Source of the DNA: Aquimarina rhabdastrellae
Lineage (GTDB): Bacteria; Bacteroidota; Bacteroidia; Flavobacteriales; Flavobacteriaceae
Assembly: GCA_947387485.1 (NCBI GenBank)
Contig: CANDNT010000001.1
Location: 868,001-932,000 of the forward strand
Direction: 5' to 3'
Length of the DNA stretch: 64,000 nt
Positions 1 to 10,600 of this stretch are shown piece after piece. The notes beneath the pieces are model-generated. The model was not told where the DNA came from and did not search any database. It saw only the letters and a list, made by a program, of their open reading frames with translations. The position numbers were made by a program, and so were the translations under genes. The stretch's first letter is position 1; every line of letters begins with the position of its first letter.

Positions 1-3000
1 AAAGCTTCTTCTTCTACAAAAGTAAAGCTGAGATCAAACTGGGAAGCCCCTCTATCCAATTCATAAGATTCTATTACAACTCCTTCCAAATTATCTCTGT
101 ATGCTGATATCGTCTCAAGTTGAGATTGATTTTGCAAAACTACCATCACATCAAATAATACTGAACGTGAGGTGTCCCGCTTTAAACCTAGCTTCCCTAC
201 AAGATCATCAAAAGGATACAATTGATGCTCATAAGCTTCTAAGAGTGTTTGTTTTTGTTGTTGTAAAAGATCGGCAAAACTGAATCCTTCAGAGATCCCG
301 GTACGAATCGCTAATGTATTTAAATAAAGTCCTATCTGATCCTCCAAATCCGGATGCTCCCTTCCTGCAACGGGAGTGCCTAAGATAATATCTCTCTGAC
401 CCGTATACCTGTACAATAGTGCATTAATCCCCGACATCAAGGTCATAAACAAAGTAACTCCTTGATCTTGTGAAAAAGCTTTTATTTTTTGGGTAAAATC
501 CTCTGAAAAACGATGCGTCAGTGTCTTTCCATTATATGTCTGTATTAAGGGACGTTTCTTAAAACTTGGCAGCTCTAAAACCGGTAAGTCTCCCGAAAGG
601 TTTTTTAACCAATAAGCCTCAGAAGTCTTATACGCTTCTCCTTTCAATTCCGATCGCAACCAAACTGCATAATCCTTGTACTGTAACTCCAAAGGATCTG
701 TCAGTACTTCTCCACCTTTCAACAAATTGTTATAGCCTCTTACTACCTCGGACATGATCAGCTCCATAGACCAACCATCCCCTATAATGTGGTGCAGTAC
801 GAAAGAAAATAAATGAGTGTCCTCACTTAGTTTCAATAGGCTCGCCTTCAATAAAGGTCCTTTGCTTAAATCGAATACCTGCAAATGTTCATGTCTTAAA
901 AAGGTATCTGTCACTTCCTTGCTTTTCCCTTCAAAATCCTGAAAAGCTATATCAAAATCCAACGTTTGAAAGTCCTTTATGTATTGTTCTATTTCTCCCT
1001 CTCCATTTGCCTTGAAGCAAGTCCTTAAAATCTCATGCCTATTCACCAATATCTTAATAGCTTCCTTAAACTTGTCTATATCCAGGCTACCATGGAGTTT
1101 TATGACACCTGGCATATTGTAGGCTGAGCTCCCTTCGTCCAATTGGCTCAATACCCACAATCGGTGCTGTGATGGCGTTAGCGGATAGGATTGGGATTCT
1201 GGTGCTTTTGGAATTAACTTATAACCATCCTTTTTTAGGTTACTGCTTATTTGAGAAATGGTTGGACTCTGGAAAAAATCTTTATAACTAATACTCCCGT
1301 TAAGTTTCTTATAAATGTGGTTTATGATCTGACCTATCATCAGACTATGACCTCCCAATTCAAAAAAGTTATCTTCTATTCCAACCTTATCAACTCCTAA
1401 AACTTCTTGCCATATCCATACCAGTTCTTCTTCTGTTTTATTTCGGGGGGCAACATAATCTGAAGTCCCTTCATAATCCATGGATAAACCTTCTAGCAAA
1501 TTCCTGTCTATCTTTCCATTTGGAGTTAAAGGCATACTTTCTATAGCCTGAAAATGGTTGGGAACCATATAACCTGGTAACTTGATCTTTAAGAAAGCTT
1601 TTAAATCCTCAATAACTATAGGTGAATCTTCAAGGTAATAAGTTACCAAAGCCTCTCCTCCTTGGTTTTTCTTTAATACAGTTGTCACTTGTGAAACTTT
1701 ATCTGAAAAGGATAAAATTGTGTTATCTATCTCACCCAACTCGATACGATAACCTCGGAGTTTTACCTGGTTATCTTTTCTTCCCAAAAATTCTATCTTC
1801 CCATTAGGCAGCCATTTTACGAGATCCCCCGTTTTATACACCAATTCTCCGTCTTTATAAGGGTTTGCTATAAATTTCTCCCTTGTCAGTTCTGGACGGT
1901 TCAAATAACCTCTTGATACCCCTACTCCTGAAATATGTAATTCCCCTATAACACCTATAGGTTGCAGCTGTAAATCTTTTGATAAAACATAAACAGAGGT
2001 ATTAGCCAAAGGAATACCTATGGGCAACAAGTCTGTTTCATAATCTTTTGTTTCAAACTTATGTATTAAAGAAGTGACCGTTGTTTCTGTCGGACCATAT
2101 TCATTATAAAAATCAGCTACATCTGCCATCTTCCTTGCTAGTCCTATATCACAAAACTCCCCTCCAGAAATTATCCTCTTAAGAGTAGTACAGCGACCCA
2201 GACCTTCTAACTTCTTTAAATAATTAGGGGTTGCATGTAAATGTGTAACTCCATATTGATTCAGTATTCTTGGTAGTTGATCTGTATTAAGTATTTGGCT
2301 TTCTGATGCTACTACTAAACCTGCTCCATTTAATAAGCCTAAAAATATTTGCTCTATTGATGCATCAAAAGCAAAATTAGAGAACAACAATATCACCTCA
2401 TTCTGAACAATCTCAAAACGTCTTGATTGATCCTGAATCAAATTTATCACTGAAGCGTGCTCTACCATAACTCCTTTGGGGTATCCTGTAGATCCAGAGG
2501 TGTAAATTATGTAAGCCAAATTCGAGGAGGTATTGATCTTATCTAAATTTTCCTTAGAAAATCTTTCTCGAACTTTTTCAAATCGTGTTAACTCATCACT
2601 ATCAACTATTACTTTACTTTTGCTATCATTTTCGATATATTTTATTCTTTCTTCGGGATATGTAGTATCAATCGGTAGGTAAGCTGCTCCCGATTTTAAA
2701 ACTGCCAGAACAGAAATTATCAAATACTCATCTCTGTCAAATTTAATTCCAATAAGATCCTCAGGTACAACCTTATATATTTCCCTGAGATAGTATGCGA
2801 GCTGATTAGATTGCTCATTTAACTCCTTATAGGTAATGCTATTTTTTTCAAATTGGACTGCTATAGCCTCTGGTGTTTTTTTAACCTGTTCCTCAAATAA
2901 ATCTATAATGGTTTTTTCAGAAGTAAACACTTCTTCGGTATCATTAAAGGCATATAGCAATTGATTCTCTTCCTCTTTGGTCAAAAGTGCCAATGTACCT

Positions 3001-4517
3001 ATTGAAACTTCATCTTCTCCATCAACAATACTATGAGTTATTCTTTCAAAGTGTGTAATCAAACGCTCAATAAAACTGGATTCGTAGATATCGGTATTAT
3101 ACCTTACTACAAGATCATAACTCTTTTCTGTTTTTGAAAAAGTAAATTCAAGGTCAAATTTACTTACCGTTTCCTGATCTAAATTATAGATGCGAGTTTG
3201 CAGATTTCCAATTTGGTGTTCTTTCTCAGGTAGTTTTTCCTGTTCTTCAAGACTAACTAATACATCAAATAAAGGATTACGGCTTGTATCTCTTTGACTT
3301 ACAACTTTCTCTACAATTTCATCATAAGGAAATGATTGATACTTATAAGCATCTAATGTAGTTTTTCTAAGTTTTGATAATACATTTTTAAAATTATCTT
3401 CTTTCCCTAATTGAGTTCTTAACGGCAATGTATTAACAAAAAGGCCTATTTGGTTTAGTAAATCAGGATGTTCTCTACCTGCAATCGGTGTTCCAATCAC
3501 CAAATCATTTTGACCTGAATATCTATGGAGTAAGATTTTTATAATGGACAGAAAGCCCATGAAAAGTGTACTTTTCTGAGATGTACATATTCCACTCAGT
3601 TTATTAACATCATCTTCATTTAGAGTTTTTTTAATAAGTGCACCAGAATAAGTCTTGATCGTTGGTCTGGTTTTATTAGTGGGTAATTCCAAAATCGGGA
3701 TCTCTCCTTCAAACTGCTGAATCCAATAGGTTTCCTGTTCTTTTCTTTTATCTTTTTCAAGAAGACTTTTCTGCCAATATGTATAATCTTTATATTGAAT
3801 AGCTAAAGGAGTCAGTGGATTAGGTAAGTCATTAAGATATGCTTCATAAATACTAAAAACTTCTTTGGTTATCACCTCCATTGACCAACCATCGCTAATT
3901 ATGTGGTGCATAACACAAACAAAAATATGTTTATCTTCAGCTATCTTTAGTATTGTTACCTTTATCAAAGGGCCTTTTGACAGGTCAAATGCATACTCTT
4001 TTTCTATCTGAATAATTGCCTCAATTACATTCTTATCTTCAAGAGTAACATCAGTATACTCCAATTTAAAATTGGTTTCTGTATGAGGTAATATTATCTG
4101 TTTTACTTCACCATTACTATCTTCTTTAAATATAGTTCTTAATGCTTCGTGACGTTCTATAAGCGCTATAAAAACCTTTTCGAGAATATCAATATTCAGT
4201 TTCCCATTCAGTTCTAATACACTGGGCATATTATATGAAGATATTCCCTTTTCTAATTGATCTAGAAACCATAAACGTCCTTGAGCTGATGATACCGTAT
4301 ACATATCATTTTTTGGAGCCTTTGGTATGGTAACTACCTCTTCTGATGGAACTGGCTTATAAGACGTAATAAATTTTATCAGATTTTCTTTATTCTGTTT
4401 TATTTCTTCTAATAAACCCTTTTTCATTGCACCTTTTGGCGCCTGAATATCTAACCTTCCATCTATGACATCAATGTATATATCTAAACTGTTAAGTTTT
4501 CCTAATAGTTCTTTCAT
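1..4517 (-). CDS. Nonribosomal peptide synthetase, TubC-C-A-T-C..., C-terminus beyond window
   Basis: This multimodular peptide synthetase starts at the ATG at 4517 and stays open to the window edge, giving about 1505 residues here. Residues 1-51 match a TubC-type N-terminal docking domain, with a GRL...APKGA core followed by a helix of the LLEEIKQNK type. A condensation domain follows, with HHIISDGWS near residue 203. The adenylation domain has YTSGSTG near 670, and a carrier domain has GGHSLM near 1054. A second condensation domain has HHIIGDGWS near 1240 and runs off the window. Read by eye, the ten A-domain specificity residues are D-A-E-H-I-G-E-V-T-K, which I cannot assign to an amino acid. 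The gene lies 147 bases downstream of the other synthetase on the same strand, so it should continue that assembly line. Synthetase identity is certain; the substrate is not. Confidence 0.95.
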   Translation of the reverse strand, partial: MKELLGKLNSLDIYIDVIDGRLDIQAPKGAMKKGLLEEIKQNKENLIKFITSYKPVPSEEVVTIPKAPKNDMYTVSSAQGRLWFLDQLEKGISSYNMPSVLELNGKLNIDILEKVFIALIERHEALRTIFKEDSNGEVKQIILPHTETNFKLEYTDVTLEDKNVIEAIIQIEKEYAFDLSKGPLIKVTILKIAEDKHIFVCVMHHIISDGWSMEVITKEVFSIYEAYLNDLPNPLTPLAIQYKDYTYWQKSLLEKDKRKEQETYWIQQFEGEIPILELPTNKTRPTIKTYSGALIKKTLNEDDVNKLSGICTSQKSTLFMGFLSIIKILLHRYSGQNDLVIGTPIAGREHPDLLNQIGLFVNTLPLRTQLGKEDNFKNVLSKLRKTTLDAYKYQSFPYDEIVEKVVSQRDTSRNPLFDVLVSLEEQEKLPEKEHQIGNLQTRIYNLDQETVSKFDLEFTFSKTEKSYDLVVRYNTDIYESSFIERLITHFERITHSIVDGEDEVSIGTLALLTKEEENQLLYAFNDTEEVFTSEKTIIDLFEEQVKKTPEAIAVQFEKNSITYKELNEQSNQLAYYLREIYKVVPEDLIGIKFDRDEYLIISVLAVLKSGAAYLPIDTTYPEERIKYIENDSKSKVIVDSDELTRFEKVRERFSKENLDKINTSSNLAYIIYTSGSTGYPKGVMVEHASVINLIQDQSRRFEIVQNEVILLFSNFAFDASIEQIFLGLLNGAGLVVASESQILNTDQLPRILNQYGVTHLHATPNYLKKLEGLGRCTTLKRIISGGEFCDIGLARKMADVADFYNEYGPTETTVTSLIHKFETKDYETDLLPIGIPLANTSVYVLSKDLQLQPIGVIGELHISGVGVSRGYLNRPELTREKFIANPYKDGELVYKTGDLVKWLPNGKIEFLGRKDNQVKLRGYRIELGEIDNTILSFSDKVSQVTTVLKKNQGGEALVTYYLEDSPIVIEDLKAFLKIKLPGYMVPNHFQAIESMPLTPNGKIDRNLLEGLSMDYEGTSDYVAPRNKTEEELVWIWQEVLGVDKVGIEDNFFELGGHSLMIGQIINHIYKKLNGSISYKDFFQSPTISQISSNLKKDGYKLIPKAPESQSYPLTPSQHRLWVLSQLDEGSSAYNMPGVIKLHGSLDIDKFKEAIKILVNRHEILRTCFKANGEGEIEQYIKDFQTLDFDIAFQDFEGKSKEVTDTFLRHEHLQVFDLSKGPLLKASLLKLSEDTHLFSFVLHHIIGDGWSMELIMSEVVRGYNNLLKGGEVLTDPLELQYKDYAVWLRSELKGEAYKTSEAYWLKNLSGDLPVLELPSFKKRPLIQTYNGKTLTHRFSEDFTQKIKAFSQDQGVTLFMTLMSGINALLYRYTGQRDIILGTPVAGREHPDLEDQIGLYLNTLAIRTGISEGFSFADLLQQQKQTLLEAYEHQLYPFDDLVGKLGLKRDTSRSVLFDVMVVLQNQSQLETISAYRDNLEGVVIESYELDRGASQFDLSFTFVEEEA

Positions 4518-4664
4518 AAGGTAATGTGAAATAGTAGTGAAAATACTTTCTCTAAAATGCTACTTACCGTAACATTATGATTATTTATAGGTTAATGATA
4601 ATGTCCCGATTTGCAGGAAAAAATTAAATAATGTAATGTGTAATTATTTCTGGAAGTAAAACGG
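4518..4664 (-). other. Intercistronic gap between NRPS genes with a hairpin
   Basis: The 147-base gap holds a near-perfect inverted repeat: 4572-4583 pairs with 4593-4604 at 11 of 12 positions around a 9-base loop. No T-tract follows it on the minus strand, so it does not look like a terminator. It may influence mRNA stability or the ratio of the two synthetases; that is inference. Confidence 0.4.
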
Positions 4665-7600
4665 CTAAATAGAGAACTTTTCCATCTCTATTTCACCTTC
4701 TTCTTCAGTCTTTTTGCTTCTATTTTTAAGAATTAGAAGATTGTTTTCGATAAGTGTTGCTTGTTCTTCCAAAATTGAACTTCTCAGCAGGTCATTTATC
4801 GATATTTTAATTTCAAATTGTTTATGGATCATACCTGCTATTTTAGTGGCGCTTAGACTATTCCCTCCTATCTCAAAAAAATCTTCCAGTACACCTATTT
4901 TGTTCACATCTAATACCGCTTTCCAAATGGACACTAATTTCTCTTCTATCTCATTTCTAGGCGAAATATACTCTACAGTAGAAGCTTGCGGTTCATGAAT
5001 GTAGTTTAATAACTTTTTCCTATCAACTTTTCCGTTGGATGTCAAAGGAAATTCGGGAATTGGTATAATGGTGTTTGGAACCATATATGAAGGCAGCTTC
5101 TTTTTAAGCTCTGTCACAACCATTCGTGCATCTATACCTTCTTCATTCGGTATCACATAAGCTACCAAAAAAGCTTCTTCTTCATTTTTCCTTTTGGCAA
5201 CCACAACAACTTCTTTAATCTCTTGTATTTGGTTTATGTGAGCCTCGATTTCTCCTAATTCAATCCTGTATCCTCTTATCTTTACCTGATAATCGTTACG
5301 ACCCAAAAACTCAATTTCGCCATCAGCATTCCATTTTCCTATATCTCCTGTTTTATAAATTACCTCATTTTCTAAAAAAGGGCTTTCAATAAAACGATCT
5401 TTTGTTAGCTGTTCATTTCCATAATATCCTTTGGCCAACCCTTTACCTCCTATATATAGGGATCCTACAACTCCTATAGGGACTTTGTTCAAAAATTCAT
5501 CTACTATATAAAATGAAGTATTGTTTATGGGTGATCCAATATTTGAAGCATCTGTGGGATGTTCTATTCTTTTCACACTTGACCATATTGTCGTTTCGGT
5601 AGGTCCATACATATTCCAAACTTCAGCAGAAGTATTGATTAATTTTTCTGCCAAAGATTTACTTAACAGATCACCTCCACAAAGAACTTTCAGTTCTTTA
5701 CTTCCTTTCCACCCTGCGTGAAACAACAATTGATAAAATCCAGGTGTTGCTTGCATCACTGTAGGTTTAACTCCTTCCAGTTTTTGAAGAATCGTATTAG
5801 GGTCTGATAATGTTTTCTGATCTACTATGAAAACTGAACCTCCTGTAATCAGGGGAGCAAAAAACTCCAATATGGATATATCAAAAGAATATGTTGTTAC
5901 AGAAAATAGTACATCTTTTTCATTCAAACCTGGTCTTTGTTGCATACTAAGCAGAAAATTCAACAGAGACTGGTGTCCTATTTCTACTCCTTTTGGCGTT
6001 CCTGTTGATCCCGAGGTATATATAATATAAGCGGAATCTTTTGGAGATATATTAGGTATATCTTTTGGTTTTGTTTTCGAAGCTTGTTTCAGAAGTTTTT
6101 CTAAAGAAAGTATCGTTGCATTAGTTTCTAGATCAAACTCTTCTTTTTGATCCCCAATAATCAATTCTACTTTACTATCATTTATGATATGTCGAAGCCT
6201 TTCTACCGGAAATGTAGGATCCAATGGGATATATGATCTTCCTACCTTTAGGATACCTAATAAAACAGGAAGTACAAATGCAGATCTATCCAATACTACT
6301 GCAATTGGTGATTTATCCTCCTGATGATTAACCATCAAACAGGAAGTTATTTTATCGGATAATTCATTAAGTTCTTTGTAAGTAAACTGGTTAACTCCAT
6401 CGTAAACGGCGAGTTTCTCAGGTTTTTTATCTACCTGGCCTTTGAATACATCTAAAAAGGTTAGAGACTCTTCTCCCGTGACTAATGTATTATTAAACCT
6501 ATCCAGCTCTAATTCCTCGGTAGTTGTCAGGTAATCAATACTATTAATTTGTTTTTCAGGATTGGTTAAAACTTCTTTAAGAATGTTTTCCAAATGGATA
6601 TACATTCTATCCATCAGTGTTTTATTATAAATATCTGTATTGTACTCTATTGTTAAGGTCAAAGCATCTGATTCTACAAATTTGAAACTGATATCAAACT
6701 TTGAAGTAGTGTTAATGTATTTGTATGGACTAAAATCCAGTCCAGTCAACTCTTTTTGATTGTTTATTGTATGTAATTGTTTCTGGCTTTGTAAAATGAT
6801 CAATACATCGAAGAGTACGGAGCGGCTTACATCTCTTTGCAATTTTAATTTACCGATCAATTCATCCAAAGGATAATGTTGATGATCGTATGCTCCAATT
6901 AGCTCATTTTTTTGATATTGCAAGAATTCCCAAAAGCTATTTTGTGGATCTATCTTTGTACGTATAGGCAAGGTATTCAAATATGCTCCAATCTGGTGTT
7001 CCAGATCGGGATGCTCTCGTCCCGCAACAGGAGTTCCTGTTATCAAATCTTTTTGTCCGCTATGTTTATGTAATAAAATATGAACTCCAGCCATAAGAAC
7101 CATAAACAACGTTACATCGTTGTTTTGTGTAAACTTTATTAGCTCTGATTTTAGCGTATCCGGAAAATGATATTCTAGTTCCTTTCCGTTAAATATCTGA
7201 TTTACTGGACGTGGTTTGGCACTGGGCAAATTAAGAACCGGTAATTCACCTTTGAAGCACTCCAACCAGTATTTTTCAGATTCTTTATACTTCTTGCTCT
7301 TCAGTTCATTGTTTAACCATACCGAATAATCCTTGTACTGAACTTTTATCTCAGGAAGTTCTGGTTTTTGGTTCTGAACAAGTGCATTATAACTTTTTAT
7401 AATTTCAGATATTAATACTTCTATAGACCATCCATCACCGATGATATGATGTAGCGATAGTAAAAATATATATTCATTTTCTCCAGAAGTGATTATAGAA
7501 GAGGATAACAATGGTGCTTGTTCCAGATCAAACAGAATCTCATTTTTCTGTTTACAAACAGCTTCTATGGCTTCTTCTACATTGTCTTGATCGCTTACAT

Positions 7601-10600
7601 CCTCTTTGTCTATCTGAAAATCAACATCTTCAAAAGGAGTTACATATTGCATAATCTCTCCTTTCTCATCCATTTTGAAACAAGTCCTTAAGATTTCGTG
7701 GCGTTTCAATAACGTATTGAATACTTCTTCAAAAGCTGTAACATCTAAATTTCCTTTGATAGTAACTGCAGCAGGCATATTATATGCCAGAGCGCCTCCT
7801 TCCAACTGGCTTAATATCCAAATTCTTTTTTGTGTTGGCGTTAGAGGATATGAAGTAGCAATTGGAGCTGTTGATATTGGTACATAATCACTTTCCAGCA
7901 AATTATGACTCAATGTTTTTATGTTTGGATACTTAAAAAAGTCCTGAAATGATATTCGTTTTCCAAGCTTTTTGTATATCGCATTAATCACTTGAACCAT
8001 GAGCAGACTATGCCCTCCTTTTTCAAAGAAGTTATCGGTTATCCCTATTTTTTGAACTCCCAATATTTCTTCCCAGATTTCTGCAAGAATAGATTGGATC
8101 TTATTTTCCGGAGCAATATATTCTTTTGTATCTGATAACCCCAACTCAATAGGATTCGGAAGTGATTTTTTATCCACCTTTCCGTTACTTGTTAATGGGA
8201 AAGCTGATAGGTTTATAAAATATAAAGGAATCATATAATGAGGTAGATATCTACTCATATACTCTTTCAATTCTGAAATTTCCTCTGGGTTTTCTCCTAT
8301 AAAATAAGCACATATCCTTTTCTCTGTTTCTTTAGTATGTACTATTACAATTGCATCCTGAATATTAGGATGCTCTACTAAAACCCTTTCTATCTCCTGT
8401 AATTCTATTCGATAACCTCTTATTTTTATTTGATCATCGTTTCTACCCACATAAATAATACTTCCATCATCTTTCCAATAAGAAATATCCCCCGTTTTAT
8501 ATAAACGTTGATTATCTTTAAACGGACTATGGATAAATCTTTTTTCGGTTTCTTCAGGAAGATTTATATACCCTATTCCCAAATTCTCTCCTCCTATGTA
8601 AAGTTCTCCTTTTATACCTATAGGCACCGGTAGTAATTGGGAATCGAGAATGTATATATCTGTGTTAGAAATAGGATACCCGATCGGAGCATAAGGTGTA
8701 ATATTTCCTGCTTCTTCGGACATCGTATAATAAGTAACCACATGTGTTTCTGATGGTCCGTAATGGTTATGAAGTTTAATCTTTGGATACTTTGCTAAGA
8801 AATCATGCAATGCCTGATTAATTGTCAACTGTTCTCCAGAGGATATTATATGTTTTATTTTATGATTTTCTAAGTGATTTAATCCATTATTAGTAAAAAA
8901 GTTACTTAACGCAGAAAAAGGAAATGAAAGAACTTCAATTTTATGATCAACGATATAAGATGCTAACCCAGAAAAATCTAAGCGGAGTTCCTCTTCCAAA
9001 ACAAACAATTGTCCTCCACTACATAATACAAACCAGCTATCTTGCAGAGACATATCAAAACTAAACGAGGCATACTGTAAAAATCTTAAGCCAGTCTCAA
9101 TTCCTGATTTTTCAATATCCCACTGAATTAGATTACTTAGCATTCGATGAGTTTGTATAACTCCTTTAGGGTTTCCTGTTGACCCTGAAGTATATACTAC
9201 AAACGACTTATCTTCTAGTTTGTTTGTTTTTTCGGGATTGGAAACAGCATATTTTGTTAGTTGTAAATCATCTAAATATACAAAGTGATTAAACACTATT
9301 TCATCTTCTTGCAATAGATCATTTTTAGTCAATACCAAATCCATTGATGCATCCTCAAGGATAAAATTAATGCGATTCAGCGGGTATTGATGTTCAACAG
9401 GTACGTAACACGCTCCCGATTTCATAACACCTATCATCGTAATTATACTATCTACAGATCTTTCTAACATCACTCCTATATTAGATTCTTTGGTAACCTG
9501 TTTTTTTTCTCTCAGATAGTGTGCAAGCTGATTACTCTTATCATTTATTTCATTATATGTATATGCTACACCTCTAAAAACTACAGCAATTGCATCTGGA
9601 GTTTTCTCAACTTGTTCTTCAAATAAACTTATTACTGTTTGTTCTTTCTTTGCTGTACTTGTTGAATTGAAACTCGTTATTAACTGTTCCGCTTCTTTTG
9701 TATTAAGGTAATTTACTTCTTCAATTGGTGTATCTGGTTCATCAATACATCGTATAAGCACGTTTTCCAAATGAGAGAACATTCTGTTTATCAATCTGGA
9801 ATCATAAATATCTGTATTGAACTCTATAGTTAGTTCTAATCCTTCGTTTTCGACAAAAATAAAACTTACATCAAACTGAGAAGTTCTTCTTTCAAATGGG
9901 TAATTACTTATCTCAATCCCTTTAATATGATTTGTATTGTTAATGTTGGTTAGTTGCTCCTGATTTTGTAATACAACTAATACATCAAACAACAAGGAAC
10001 GACTGGAATCCGGTTTGGTATTGAGTTGACCTGCCAGATGATCAAATGGGAAACCTTGGTGTTCATATGCGCCTAACAATATTTCTTTCTGGCAGGCAAC
10101 CATATCAGAAAAACTATCTTTTCTATTGATTTTAGTACGTAATGCCAATGTATTAAGGTATAGGCCTATTTGGTTCTCCAGATCAACATGTTTTCTTCCT
10201 GCAATAGGTGTACCCAAAATAATATCCTTTTGCCCGGTATATCGATACAAAAGAGTATTAATTCCTGCCATTAAAGTCATAAATAATGTAGCATCATTAT
10301 TTATAGAAAAAGCTTTTAACTTATTTAAAAAAGATTCAGAAAAGTTTTGCGTAATTCTTTTTCCATTATATGTCTTTATTAATGGTCTTGTTGTAAAGCT
10401 TGGTAATTCAAGTACAGGTAATTCTCCTTCGAGTTGTTTTAACCAATAATCTTTTTGTTTTACAAATTCTTCTTTTTGTAATTCTTTACTTAACCATACA
10501 GCATAATCCTTATATTGAATCGATAATCCCGGTAGTTTAAGAGTTTCTCTATTGATTAAACTATTATATATTTCAATAATTTCTGATATTAATAACCTGG

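Noticed and set aside
10126-10449. 107-residue plus-strand open frame within the NRPS
   Set aside because: A shadow of the condensation domain on the other strand.
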